From contig WVXT01000046.1 of assembly GCA_011773355.1 (NCBI GenBank), forward strand, positions 15,337-51,876: DNA of 36,540 bases, written 5' to 3'. Under the pieces are notes generated by a model. The model was not told the origin of the DNA, made no database searches, and saw only the letters and a list, made by a program, of their open reading frames with translations. Each line of letters begins with the position of its first letter. Positions within the stretch are counted from its first letter, which is position 1. The translations under genes were made by a program, and so were the position numbers. Of the stretch, positions 8,693-17,072 are shown in pieces. Source of the stretch: a bacterium. GTDB taxonomy: Bacteria; UBA6262; WVXT01.

Positions 8693-9157
8693 ATGGCTGA
8701 GAAGAAAGCTTCTTCCACGAAAAAGGTTATGGCTGAGAAAAAAGCTACTGCAGCGAAAGAAACCATGGCTGAAAAGAAAGCTGCTCCCCCGAAGGAGAAA
8801 CTGGCAAAGCATGTACTTGAAGGCAAGGCATATATTCAGGCTACCTTCAATAATACTCTAATCACCATAACTGATAAGAGCGGAAACGCTATTGCCTGGG
8901 GTTCAGCTGGAATCTCAGGGTTCAAAGGAGCCCGTAAAGGGACTCCCTTCGCTGCCCAATTGGCAGCCACGGCAACTGCCAGAAAGGCAATTGAGCAGGG
9001 TATGAAGCAGGTTGCTGTCTTCGTGAAGGGACCCGGGTCGGGCAGGGAGACGGCTATCCGTTCCTTGCAATCAGCAGGATTGGAAATTACCAGCATCAAA
9101 GACGTAACGCCAATTCCCCATAATGGTTGCCGTCCACCAAAACAGAGAAGGGTGTAA
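8693..9157 (+). CDS. rpsK: 30S ribosomal protein S11 with repeated N-terminal extension
   Basis: S11 lies on the platform of the 30S subunit, close to the Shine-Dalgarno helix. The core runs from about residue 38: [30 protein letters not shown], then [17 protein letters not shown] and the end [17 protein letters not shown]. Ahead of it are three tandem 12-residue units, each beginning MAEKKA (DNA units start at 8693, 8729 and 8765, period 36 bp). Each unit begins with ATG, so three in-frame starts exist. The extension is lysine/alanine-rich, like the disordered tails of some S11 and S16 proteins, but the exact triplication is unusual. Confidence 0.96.
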   Translation: MAEKKASSTKKVMAEKKATAAKETMAEKKAAPPKEKLAKHVLEGKAYIQATFNNTLITITDKSGNAIAWGSAGISGFKGARKGTPFAAQLAATATARKAIEQGMKQVAVFVKGPGSGRETAIRSLQSAGLEITSIKDVTPIPHNGCRPPKQRRV

Positions 9158-9164
9158 AGGATAA

Positions 9165-9352
9165 AATTTAAAAATAGTTTGTTCATTGCTCAAGAATTTC
9201 TTAACGCCAAAAAACTTCGAACTTTGTAAGGTGCAAAAATAAACTCGCCCCGATTTCATCGGGGCTGGGACAGATTTTTGCTTGGAAGCAAATGAGTCGT
9301 CCTCGTTTTTTGGCTGAAATTCCAAGAGCTTTTCACAAACTATTTTTAAATT
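9165..9352. repeat. foldback palindrome, copy C (between rpsK and rpsD)
   Basis: This is the cleanest copy, at 188 bp. Its ends are a perfect 18-bp inverted repeat, AATTTAAAAATAGTTTGT at 9165-9182 and the complement at 9335-9352. Inside are GCAAAAAT...ATTTTTGC and the central hairpin CCCCGAT-TTC-ATCGGGG near 9248-9264. It closely resembles copy B in both arms. It fills the rpsK-rpsD gap and ends just before the Shine-Dalgarno of rpsD. No protein is encoded on either strand that resembles a real gene. Confidence 0.88.
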
Positions 9353-9376
9353 GGTGATTTTGTTAAGGAGGTTGTT

Positions 9377-10003
9377 GTGGCTAGATATCATGGTTCGGTA
9401 TGCAAATTGTGTCGTCGGGAAAAGATAAAGCTGTTCCTGAAGGGAGAAAGGTGTTTTTCCCCTAAGTGTCCCATTGAGAGACAGGCTTCTGTTTCTGGTG
9501 AACGGGGAGAGGTACGCGAAAGATTATCCGAGTACGGAATACAATTAAGAGAGAAACAGAGAGCCCGGCTAATGTCGGGAATTCTGGAGAAACAGTTTCG
9601 TAAATACTTTAAAACAGCAGAAAGGAAAAAAGGATTACCGGGTGAAAACCTTCTCAGGCTATTGGAATTAAGACTGGACAACATTGTTTTTCGTCTGGGA
9701 TTTGCCTCCTCCAGAAATCAGGCGCGTCAATTAGTCAGGCACCGACATGTCAGAGTTAATGGACGGTGTGTCAATATTCCGTCTTATCAGGTGAAGATTG
9801 GCGACAGAATCTCTTTGGATGAAAAGAGTAAACAGCTGGAAATTGTCAAGGCTGCGCAGGAAAAGGCTAAAGAACGGGGTTTTCCTGCCTGGATGGAATT
9901 CGACCCATCGACTAATGCAGGTAGAATATTGGAACTTCCCAAGAGGGAAGAGATTTCCATCCCGGTTCAAGAACAGCTAATTGTGGAATTATATTCCAAG
10001 TAA
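9377..10003 (+). CDS. rpsD: 30S ribosomal protein S4
   Basis: S4 nucleates assembly of the 30S body, binds mRNA at the entry pore, and autoregulates the alpha operon in some bacteria. The start is a GTG at 9377 after AAGGAGG, giving MARYHGSVCKLCRREKIKLFLKGERCFSPKCPIERQ, with the four-cysteine zinc site of the C+ form. The S4 RNA-binding domain follows: LELRLDNIVFRLGFASSRNQARQLVRHRHVRVNGRCVNIPSYQVKIGD. Length of 208 residues is normal. The TAA stop is the first triplet of a 10-bp inverted repeat in the following spacer. Confidence 0.97.
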   Translation: MARYHGSVCKLCRREKIKLFLKGERCFSPKCPIERQASVSGERGEVRERLSEYGIQLREKQRARLMSGILEKQFRKYFKTAERKKGLPGENLLRLLELRLDNIVFRLGFASSRNQARQLVRHRHVRVNGRCVNIPSYQVKIGDRISLDEKSKQLEIVKAAQEKAKERGFPAWMEFDPSTNAGRILELPKREEISIPVQEQLIVELYSK

Positions 10004-10074
10004 ATTATGATTTATGAAAAAAGCCCAATGGCAAGTTCTGGTTCTTTGAATTTTAATTTGTGGTTCATAATTTA
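10001..10074. repeat. short inverted repeat in the rpsD-rpoA spacer
   Basis: TAAATTATGA at 10001-10010, which includes the rpsD stop codon, is exactly complementary to TCATAATTTA at 10065-10074. The AT-rich spacer between them holds no gene. As with palindrome B, a repeat end coincides with a stop codon. It may be a weak hairpin or a degraded mobile repeat. The stem is short, so importance is uncertain. Confidence 0.5.
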
Positions 10075-10096
10075 TAACTTTTAGGGGGTAGGTAAT

Positions 10097-11104
10097 ATGA
10101 GGCTTAAAGATTTCCAGATGCCGAAAAGAATTATCTGTGATGAAGAGACCGCCACCGATAGTTATAGCAAGTTTAGCGCCGAACCATTCGAGAGAGGCTA
10201 CGGGCATACGATTGGAAATTCGATACGCAGAATCTTGCTTTCTTCGTTGGAAGGTGCGGCAGTTACCGGTGTAAAAATTAGGGGGGTGATGCATGAGTTT
10301 TCCACAATACCCGGCGTGGTTGAAGATGTTACCCAGATAATCCTGAACTTGAAGTCTCTTCGATTCAAACTCTACAGTGAGGGGCCGGAAAAGATATATT
10401 TGAAGGCAACAAAAAAAGGGGAAGTAACGGCAAAGGACATTGAGCTAAATAGTAACATCGAAATCTTAAATCCCTCCACCCATATAGCCAGTCTGGACAA
10501 AGATACCAACCTGGAGATGGAAATAGAAGTTTCTAAGGGTCGGGGATACTTGCCTGCTGAACAGAATCCCCGCGCCAATCAGGAACTGGGGATGATATCT
10601 GTTGATGCAATTTTTACTCCGGTGGTAAAGGTAAATTATGATGTGGAAAATGCTCGCGTGGGGCGATCAATCGATTACGACAGATTGATTCTGGAGATAT
10701 GGACTGATGGCAGCGTAAAACCGGTTGACGCTTTAGCGTACGCATCGAAAATTTTGAAAGATTCGTTGAATATATTTATCGGTTTTGAGGAGCAACCTGA
10801 AGAAGAAGAGAAACCGCCGGAGAAAGAGAAGTCCGAGGAGGTCCTGGAGTCCGTTTTGGCTCTTCCGGTGAATATCATAGAGCTAACTGTTCGGTCTATA
10901 AATTGCCTGAATCGCGCTAAAATTAAGACTATTGGAGATCTGGTAAAACAGACAGAGGATAAGTTACTGGGTTTCCGAAACTTCGGAAAGAAATCGTTGA
11001 ATGAAATAAAGAAAAAGATTGCCGAATTGGGTAAACAGAAAGGGGTAGAGCTATCTTTGGGAATGGCTATCCCCGAAAAAGTTAAAGAGAAAGAGAAGAA
11101 ATAG
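10097..11104 (+). CDS. rpoA: DNA-directed RNA polymerase subunit alpha
   Basis: Alpha dimerises to scaffold RNA polymerase, and its C-terminal domain contacts UP elements and activators. The N-terminal domain shows PFERGYGHTIGNSIRRILLSSLEGAAVTGVKIRGVMHEFSTIPGVVEDVTQIILNLK. The C-terminal domain is found from about residue 250 (LPVNIIELTVRSINCLNRAKIKTIGDLVKQTEDKLLGFRNFGKKSLNEIKKKI). Between them is a long acidic linker rich in E, P and K (near residues 229-248). Length of 335 residues is slightly above average. The start ATG has a GGGGG-rich leader. Confidence 0.97.
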   Translation: MRLKDFQMPKRIICDEETATDSYSKFSAEPFERGYGHTIGNSIRRILLSSLEGAAVTGVKIRGVMHEFSTIPGVVEDVTQIILNLKSLRFKLYSEGPEKIYLKATKKGEVTAKDIELNSNIEILNPSTHIASLDKDTNLEMEIEVSKGRGYLPAEQNPRANQELGMISVDAIFTPVVKVNYDVENARVGRSIDYDRLILEIWTDGSVKPVDALAYASKILKDSLNIFIGFEEQPEEEEKPPEKEKSEEVLESVLALPVNIIELTVRSINCLNRAKIKTIGDLVKQTEDKLLGFRNFGKKSLNEIKKKIAELGKQKGVELSLGMAIPEKVKEKEKK

Positions 11105-11116
11105 AGGAATCGATGT

Positions 11117-11488
11117 ATGCGTGAGGGAAGAGCTGGAAGAAAATTGGGTCGCACAACAAGCGAGCGTAAAGCGCTATTGATTAGTCTTGCCACGGCACTA
11201 TTCAGGCATGAACAGATTGTAACTACAGAAGAAAAAGCCAAAGAGCTGAGAAGGTTCGCCGAGAAGGTGATTACTAAAGCAAAAAAGGGCGGATTGAATA
11301 GCTTTCGAGAAGTAAACAAGGAAATTAAGGATAAAGAAGTCATCAGCAAAATATTTGAGACTTTGGTGCCGAGATTTAAGGAAAGGCCAGGAGGCTATAC
11401 AAAAATCATTAAATTGGGCTATCGACAGGGGGATAGGGCGAGGGTAGATTTGGTTAAGCTTTGCGGCCCTTTGGAGAAGTCGGAATAG
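11117..11488 (+). CDS. rplQ: 50S ribosomal protein L17
   Basis: L17 is near the exit tunnel and closes the alpha operon. The sequence shows [47 protein letters not shown], typical of the N-terminal domain, and ends with the short C-terminal block [24 protein letters not shown]. At 123 residues it is a normal short-type L17. The next gene, mreB, starts 10 bp later, so the elongation genes may be co-transcribed with the ribosomal operon. Confidence 0.96.
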   Translation: MREGRAGRKLGRTTSERKALLISLATALFRHEQIVTTEEKAKELRRFAEKVITKAKKGGLNSFREVNKEIKDKEVISKIFETLVPRFKERPGGYTKIIKLGYRQGDRARVDLVKLCGPLEKSE

Positions 11489-11498
11489 GGAGAAGCGG

Positions 11499-12521
11499 AT
11501 GTTTAATTTTCTTTTAGGATTATTTTCTAATGATATGGGAATAGACCTGGGGACGTCTACTACGCTTGTATATGTGAAAGGGCAAGGTATTGTCCTCTGG
11601 GAACCTTCAGTAGTGGCAATAAATCAAGACACAGGAGATATTTTGGCGGTGGGTACTGAAGCCAAGAAAATGGTGGGCAAGACGCCGGCCAATATAACTG
11701 CTTTTCGTCCTATGAGGGATGGAGTTATTGCCGACTTTGAAGTAACAGAGAAAATGATTCGACATTTCATAAAGAAGGTTCATAACCGACGGAGCTTACT
11801 CCATCCGCGGGTAGTGATCGGAGTTCCTTCCTGTATTACTGAAGTGGAAAGGCGCGCGGTTAGAGATGCTTCTGAACAGGCGGGAGCACGGGAGATACAC
11901 TTAATCGACGAACCAATGGCCGCAGCTATCGGTGCTGAAGTTCCCGTTCAGGACCCGGCAGGGAATATGGTAGTCGATATCGGAGGGGGCACGACTGAAG
12001 TGGCGGTTATCTCTCTAGGTGGGATGGTGCTTTCCAGGTCAGTTCGAGTAGCTGGTGATGAAGTGGACGAGGCCATTATAAGCTATTTTAAAAAAGAGAG
12101 GAATTTATTAATCGGAGAAAGGACAGCGGAAGAGACGAAGATCAGGATTGGTACTGCTATGCCGGAAAAGGAACAGAAGACAATCAAAGTTAAAGGTCGC
12201 GACCTTGGTACTGGCTTGCCCAAAACTGTCAAGGTTTCTTCCGGGGAGATGCACGAGGCACTGAAAGGCCCAATCAGAACTATTGTAAGCCTGATCAAAG
12301 ACACATTAGAGGATACTCCTGCCGAGTTGTCTGCTGACCTTGTTGACCGGGGAATCATTCTGGTAGGAGGGGGAGCGTTACTCTCCGGGCTCCCTGAACT
12401 ATTGAGCAGAGAGACTGAACTTCCGGTCAATCTCGCCCCTGACCCACTCACCTGCGTAGTCCTGGGAGCTGGCACCTATCTGGAAGAACTGGAAAAATTA
12501 AGAAAAGGAAACAAAAAATAG
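11499..12521 (+). CDS. mreB: rod shape-determining protein MreB
   Basis: MreB is the bacterial actin that guides the elongasome beneath the cytoplasmic membrane. The nucleotide site is visible: phosphate 1 at [13 protein letters not shown], the [24 protein letters not shown] block, phosphate 2 at [19 protein letters not shown] and the adenosine motif [18 protein letters not shown]. The first nine residues (MFNFLLGLF) form a hydrophobic amphipathic segment, as in membrane-binding MreB proteins. Length of 340 residues is standard. It heads the mre-rod block 10 bp after rplQ. Confidence 0.97.
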   Translation: MFNFLLGLFSNDMGIDLGTSTTLVYVKGQGIVLWEPSVVAINQDTGDILAVGTEAKKMVGKTPANITAFRPMRDGVIADFEVTEKMIRHFIKKVHNRRSLLHPRVVIGVPSCITEVERRAVRDASEQAGAREIHLIDEPMAAAIGAEVPVQDPAGNMVVDIGGGTTEVAVISLGGMVLSRSVRVAGDEVDEAIISYFKKERNLLIGERTAEETKIRIGTAMPEKEQKTIKVKGRDLGTGLPKTVKVSSGEMHEALKGPIRTIVSLIKDTLEDTPAELSADLVDRGIILVGGGALLSGLPELLSRETELPVNLAPDPLTCVVLGAGTYLEELEKLRKGNKK

Positions 12522-12547
12522 AATATTATCTTACCGAGGTGATTTAG

Positions 12548-13387
12548 GTGCTACTCAAAGAGAAGCATAGAATGCTCAGGCTATTAATAATTTATCTCTC
12601 CATTTCTCTTTTACTTCTCATCTTTCGCACAGGTCGGATGGTTGAACTGGGCAGAACTCTTTCCTTGTATTTTCTGGCTCCTAATCCCAGGATAGTAAGC
12701 AAGCTGTTGAGTGAAACTGGTCGAATTGGGGAGAGCATATCCCAGTTCGTTTCTGCTCGAGAGGAAAATAGAATCCTTAGGGAGAGAATAACTTCTCTTC
12801 TCCAGGAGAGGGAGAAACTCCAGGAAACCATTTCCGAAAGTAAAAGGTTGAAGAGAATCCTAAATTACCAGGAGAATGCTCCTTATGAACTGGTTTCGGC
12901 CAGAGTGGTAGGATGGACTCCTTCCTTGTTCTCTTCCGGGTTACTCGTTGATAAAGGGATAAATCAAGGATTTCAAAAAGATACACCTGTGGTTGCCTGG
13001 CAGGAAAGTGAGAATCCACAACAGAATGGAATGGCAGTAGTGGGCAGGATTAGTGAGTCCGCCTCTGATATGAGTAAGGTTCTGTTGATAACCGATGCCA
13101 ACAGTGAGTTGGCGGCCATGGTTCAGAGAAGCCGGGAGAAAGGAGTGATTGCCGGGACAGGAGAGAGGTTCCTTCTGCTCAAATATCTATCTCCCACTGC
13201 AGATTTGGAAACGGGTGACCTGATCATAACTTCCGGTATGGGAAGGATATTTCCCGCGGGACTGGTTATTGGCTCGGTTGAGGAAGTTCTAACCGGGGTG
13301 GGGGGGTTAGAGAAGCGGGCCCGGGTGGTTCCTCGCGTGAATATGAATCAGCTAGAGGACGTCCAGATAATAAAAAATAATCTATAA
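12548..13387 (+). CDS. mreC: rod shape-determining protein MreC
   Basis: MreC is a bitopic periplasmic protein that activates PBP2-RodA. A membrane segment at residues about 10-27 (LRLLIIYLSISLLLLIFRTG) is followed by a coiled coil (SAREENRILRERITSLLQEREKLQETISESKRLKRIL). The beta domain then carries ARVVGWTPSLFSSGLLVDKG and the ending TGDLIITSGMGRIFPAGLVIGSV. The start is a GTG at 12548 behind GAGGTG. Length of 279 residues is normal. It follows mreB by 26 bp and leads directly into mreD. Confidence 0.94.
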   Translation: MLLKEKHRMLRLLIIYLSISLLLLIFRTGRMVELGRTLSLYFLAPNPRIVSKLLSETGRIGESISQFVSAREENRILRERITSLLQEREKLQETISESKRLKRILNYQENAPYELVSARVVGWTPSLFSSGLLVDKGINQGFQKDTPVVAWQESENPQQNGMAVVGRISESASDMSKVLLITDANSELAAMVQRSREKGVIAGTGERFLLLKYLSPTADLETGDLIITSGMGRIFPAGLVIGSVEEVLTGVGGLEKRARVVPRVNMNQLEDVQIIKNNL

Positions 13388-13391
13388 AGGA

Positions 13392-13918
13392 TTGGTGAAA
13401 TTGAAAAAACATATCTTCTTTTTGATATCCCTCCTTCTATTTATGACAATTCAGATTGTTTTTCTCCGTCACTTAGCCATAAGAGATGTCACTCCTGACC
13501 TGATACTTATAGGAGTCGTTTACTTCTCGCTGAAGCATGGTCCTACATTGGGCATTCCCATCGGTTTTTTTTTGGGCTGCTTCAGGACCTCTTTGCTTTT
13601 GGGCTCTTCGGGGCTAATAGTCTAATCAAGACCCTGATCGGCTTCTTCGTAGGTAGATTACAAAAGAGACTGGTTAGAGGGAATCCCATTAGCCAGATAT
13701 TTGTGGTATTTTTTGCCTGCCTTTTTCAGTACTGGAGTATGTATTGGATAAAAATTTTCTTTGGGCAACCCCCACCCGGGGTTCCGTTCTTTGTAGTTAT
13801 TTTTTATCCCGTTTATAATGGTCTCCTGGCTCCTTTATGGTTCTGGATAATAGAACGATGGGAGAAGTTATGGGGGGGAGGAGTTTATGCACCAGAGCGA
13901 AATCGATCGGCAATTTGA
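13392..13918 (+). CDS. mreD: rod shape-determining protein MreD, frame broken at a T9 run
   Basis: MreD is a small multi-spanning membrane protein of the elongasome. The first 77-residue frame (13392-13625) starts normally (IFFLISLLLFMTIQIVFLRHLAIRDVTPDLILIGVVYFSLKHG) but reads into nonsense after the nine T at 13565-13573. In the -1 frame from 13574 the family sequence GLLQDLFAFGLFGANSLIKT and GFFVGRLQKRL appears and runs on through FVVFFACLFQYWS to the stop at 13918. Joined, the protein would have about 176 residues, the usual MreD size. The codons read GGT TTT TTT TTG, so a T-TTT-TTT slippery site lies in the correct phase. Pseudogenisation, a homopolymer sequencing error, and frameshifting or transcriptional slippage are all possible. 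The exact start (TTG 13392 or GTG 13395) is open. Confidence 0.85.
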
Positions 13919-15698
13919 GGCGAGACTTCAGAGATCTCTGGTGTGGTTTAGATATTTCGTAATCGCCACTCTTGCCATTCTTTTCATACGGCTATTCAGC
14001 CTGCAAATAATCAAAAAAGGGGAGCTTTACAAACGTTCCGAAGCCAACCGTATCCAGCTTTTTTTCGACCCTGCTCCCCGGGGCATTATCTACGACCGGA
14101 ATGGCAAAGTTATGGTGGAGAATATAGGGTCCTTTTCGGTTCTCTTTTCGCCCACCAATTTGACCCGAGAGGAAACGGAAGAGATACTCAGGAGATTAGG
14201 CGAGATTCTGAATCTCGACCACCATTCAATGTTAGCAAAGGTGCGCTCTTCGATTCGCCAGCCATTAAATAGTATCCTTCTGGCTGAAAACGTTCCCCGC
14301 CCCAAGGTGTTCTGCCTGGCAGAGGAGAAAGTTAACCTTCCTGGTGTAAATATTGAAGTCCAACCTAAACGCCATTATCTACACAGAAATTTTGCCAGCC
14401 ATCTTCTAGGACATCTGGGAGAGATTGGGCCGAAAGAGCTACGTGCTCTATCCAGGGCTGGATACAGGTTGGGTGATATTATCGGAAAATCTGGCGTAGA
14501 GAAGATTTACGATAGTTCTTTACGAGGGAAGAGCGGTGGCCGCCAGGTAGAGATGGACGCTAGTGGCCGCCAGCTGCGAATAATTAGTAGCGTCTTGCCC
14601 GAGGAAGGTGATAGTATGATTCTGACCCTTGATGAGAGAATCCAGAGACTCTGTGAAGAATCCCTGAAAGGCAAAGCAGGTGCCATTTGTGCAATCAACC
14701 CTGCCAATGGTGAAATTTTAGCCCTGGTAAGTAAACCCGATTTCGACCCTAATCTGTTTACCGAACGTCTCACTCCCACTCGTACTCAGGAGTTATTTAC
14801 CGACCCGGGATTTCCCATGTTCAATAGGGTAATTCAAAGTCAGTATGCTCCTGGCTCTCTGTTTAAAATTATTACTGCCATAGCTGGCTTGGAGGAGGGA
14901 GTGATAACTGCAGATGAGACTTTGGGTTGCTGGGGGAGCTTACAAATAGGAAATAGAGAATTTAAGTGCTGGAAAGAGAGAGGGCATGGTCATCTGGACA
15001 TTGTTCAGGCGATTGCTAAGTCTTGTGACGTATTTTTCTATCAGCTCGGTTTGAGAGTAGGAGAGGACAGGTTGGCAAGGTATGCTCGCATGTTGGGATT
15101 GGCGAGACAAATTGGCATTTCCCTGCCTTCGGAGGCAAGCGGTCTGGTACCGGATTCCACCTGGAAAAAGACAAATTTTGGTGAACAGTGGTATCCCGGT
15201 GATACAGCTAATATGAGCATTGGTCAGGGTTATGTGGAAGTTAGTCCTCTACAGATGGCAAGTTTGATCAGTCTGGTAGCCAATGGAGGCGTAATTTATA
15301 AACCATTTATTGTTAAAAAAATAATAAATGGACAGGGAGATATAATTAAGACTTTCCAGCCCAAAGTTGTGGTAAAGCCGAAAATTTCTCCGGAGACGCT
15401 CTCCATCGTAAGAAAGGGACTCAGAGAAGCTGTTATCTCCGGCACTTCTCAGGTGTTAAAGTTTAAGAGATTGAGTGTGGCGGGCAAGACGGGAACTGCA
15501 CAGAATCCCCATGGAGGAGACCATGCCTGGTTTATCTGTTATGCGCCAGAAGAGGAACCCATAATTGCTTTAGCTGTCCTGGTGGAACACGGCGGGCATG
15601 GAGCCAGTGCGGCTGCACCCTTAGCCAGAAAGATATTGAATGGAGTATTTACTCTCAAAGGAGAGAAAGAGCCAGAAATTTTCGTCTATAAGGATTGA
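13887..15698 (+). CDS. mrdA: penicillin-binding protein 2 (peptidoglycan transpeptidase)
   Basis: PBP2 cross-links lateral-wall peptidoglycan together with RodA, anchored in the cytoplasmic membrane. A single membrane helix at about residues 21-45 (WFRYFVIATLAILFIRLFSLQII) is followed by the dimerisation domain and then the transpeptidase domain. The catalytic SxxK is Ser324-Lys327 (YAPGSLFKI), the second motif is SCD (KSCDVFFYQLG), and KTG is at 534-536 (VAGKTGTAQ). Length of 603 residues is normal. The ATG at 13887 follows GGGAGGAG and lies 32 bp inside the end of mreD, so translational coupling is likely. Confidence 0.96.
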   Translation: MHQSEIDRQFEARLQRSLVWFRYFVIATLAILFIRLFSLQIIKKGELYKRSEANRIQLFFDPAPRGIIYDRNGKVMVENIGSFSVLFSPTNLTREETEEILRRLGEILNLDHHSMLAKVRSSIRQPLNSILLAENVPRPKVFCLAEEKVNLPGVNIEVQPKRHYLHRNFASHLLGHLGEIGPKELRALSRAGYRLGDIIGKSGVEKIYDSSLRGKSGGRQVEMDASGRQLRIISSVLPEEGDSMILTLDERIQRLCEESLKGKAGAICAINPANGEILALVSKPDFDPNLFTERLTPTRTQELFTDPGFPMFNRVIQSQYAPGSLFKIITAIAGLEEGVITADETLGCWGSLQIGNREFKCWKERGHGHLDIVQAIAKSCDVFFYQLGLRVGEDRLARYARMLGLARQIGISLPSEASGLVPDSTWKKTNFGEQWYPGDTANMSIGQGYVEVSPLQMASLISLVANGGVIYKPFIVKKIINGQGDIIKTFQPKVVVKPKISPETLSIVRKGLREAVISGTSQVLKFKRLSVAGKTGTAQNPHGGDHAWFICYAPEEEPIIALAVLVEHGGHGASAAAPLARKILNGVFTLKGEKEPEIFVYKD

Positions 15699-15704
15699 AG
15701 TCAT

Positions 15705-17009
15705 ATGCGTCTTAAGGATATTTCTATAAGATTCGATTACTATCTATTTTTCGCCATGGTTCTTCTTATTGCCATTGGCTGTTTGATGATTTATAGTGCA
15801 ATGTATGGAAGCCCGGCAAAAACTCCTTTCTATGCAAAGCAGGGTTCTTATGCTCTCCTGGGGATAGCATTAATAATAGTTGTAATGGGAATAAATTACC
15901 GGTTATTCAATCAGTACGGGAAATGGATATACCTATTTTCACTTCTTCTATTAGTCCTCACTCTATTCTTCGGCAAGAGTGTGCGTGGCGCAAGGAGCTG
16001 GCTCCCTATCGGCAATCTCGCCTTTCAGCCGGCTGAGTTTGCCAAGCTCGGTCTAATTATCATGCTCGCTCAATATTTCACCAATTATCCTGAGGCAGTG
16101 AAGAGAATTTCTGGACTGATAGTTCCTTTCTTGTTAACTCTTGCCCCTGTGGCACTTATCATATTGCAACCCGACCCTGGCTCGGCCTTGGTCTTTCTGG
16201 CAATATTTTTGGCAATGCTCTATTTTGGAGGGGCGAGGCGAATCTATCTCGTGTCTATTATCTCTGTGGGAATTTTGGCCCTGGGAATTCCTCTACTTTT
16301 GGCTCTTGACCCTCAAAATAAGACTTTTTTCCCCAGAATTTTCAGTAACCTTTCTTCCACTCTTGGCTTAATAATAGTCGTTATTGCAATTATTGGGCTC
16401 ATCTGTTATGTTTTGTCCAGACTTAAATTTCGTGTGAGGGTAAACCATTTTCTCTTCGCTTCCTTAGTTATCTCCAGCGGGATTATGCTCTCCTATCCTT
16501 TAGACTTCTTTCTAAAAGAGTATCAGAAGATGAGATTGGTCTGCTTCATCAAACCATCCATCGACCCGTTAGGTGCCGGATACCACATAATCCAATCTCA
16601 AATCTCCATTGGTTCAGGTGGGTTCCTGGGGAAGGGACTTTTGACAGGAACTCAAGGGAGACTCGGCTTTCTTCCAGCGCAACATACAGATTTCATCTTC
16701 TCTCTTCTTTCGGAGGAAATGGGATTTCTCGGGGCAGGGTTTTTGATTTTACTCTTCTTGATTTTGCTCTTGCGGGCAGTAAGAATCGCTTCTCTGGCAA
16801 GGAACCGTTTTGGAAGCCTGTTAGCAGGCGGCATTGTGGCTATGTTCTTTTTCCAGATTATTGTTAATCTGGGAATGACTATGGGAATTATGCCGATTAC
16901 CGGACTTCCTTTACCATTTGTCAGTTGTGGAGGCTCATCCCTGATTACTTCTATGGTCGGGGCAGGGATTCTTTTGAATATTTACAGTCGCCACTTTATG
17001 TATTGGTAA
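15705..17009 (+). CDS. rodA: rod shape-determining protein RodA (SEDS glycosyltransferase)
   Basis: RodA polymerises lipid II into glycan strands. SEDS-family landmarks are visible: LLIAIGCLMIYSA near the N-terminus, RGARSWLPIGNLAFQPAEFAKLGLIIMLAQYF, LILQPDPGSALVFLAIFLAMLYFGG, then GKGLLTGTQGRLGFLPAQHTDFIFSLLSEEMGFLG and the end GLPLPFVSCGGSSLITSMVGAGILLNI. About ten membrane helices can be counted. At 434 residues it is longer than typical RodA (about 370), the extra length falling in the central region before the GFLPAQHTDF loop. It starts 6 bp after mrdA. Confidence 0.95.
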   Translation: MRLKDISIRFDYYLFFAMVLLIAIGCLMIYSAMYGSPAKTPFYAKQGSYALLGIALIIVVMGINYRLFNQYGKWIYLFSLLLLVLTLFFGKSVRGARSWLPIGNLAFQPAEFAKLGLIIMLAQYFTNYPEAVKRISGLIVPFLLTLAPVALIILQPDPGSALVFLAIFLAMLYFGGARRIYLVSIISVGILALGIPLLLALDPQNKTFFPRIFSNLSSTLGLIIVVIAIIGLICYVLSRLKFRVRVNHFLFASLVISSGIMLSYPLDFFLKEYQKMRLVCFIKPSIDPLGAGYHIIQSQISIGSGGFLGKGLLTGTQGRLGFLPAQHTDFIFSLLSEEMGFLGAGFLILLFLILLLRAVRIASLARNRFGSLLAGGIVAMFFFQIIVNLGMTMGIMPITGLPLPFVSCGGSSLITSMVGAGILLNIYSRHFMYW

Positions 17010-17025
17010 CAATTTCATAGCAATT

Positions 17026-17063
17026 CCCCTCTCCCTGTGGGGGAGAGGGTCAGGGTGAGGGGG
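17026..17063. repeat. CCCTCTCCC/GGGAGAGGG hairpin with trailing G-rich arm
   Basis: CCCTCTCCC at 17027-17035 pairs with GGGAGAGGG at 17041-17049, followed by TCAGGGTGAGGGGG. Sequences of this type are dispersed in many unrelated bacterial genomes, often between genes. It separates rodA from the next gene. There is no T run, so it is not a plain intrinsic terminator. It may be a REP-like repeat. The G-rich arm also lies where a Shine-Dalgarno for the following gene could be. Confidence 0.6.
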
Positions 17064-17072
17064 AACTAGAAT

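Noticed and set aside
10675-11349. 224-residue minus-strand frame opposite rpoA/rplQ
   Set aside because: It spans the ends of two well-established genes and its serine/phenylalanine-rich translation is typical of an antisense shadow frame.
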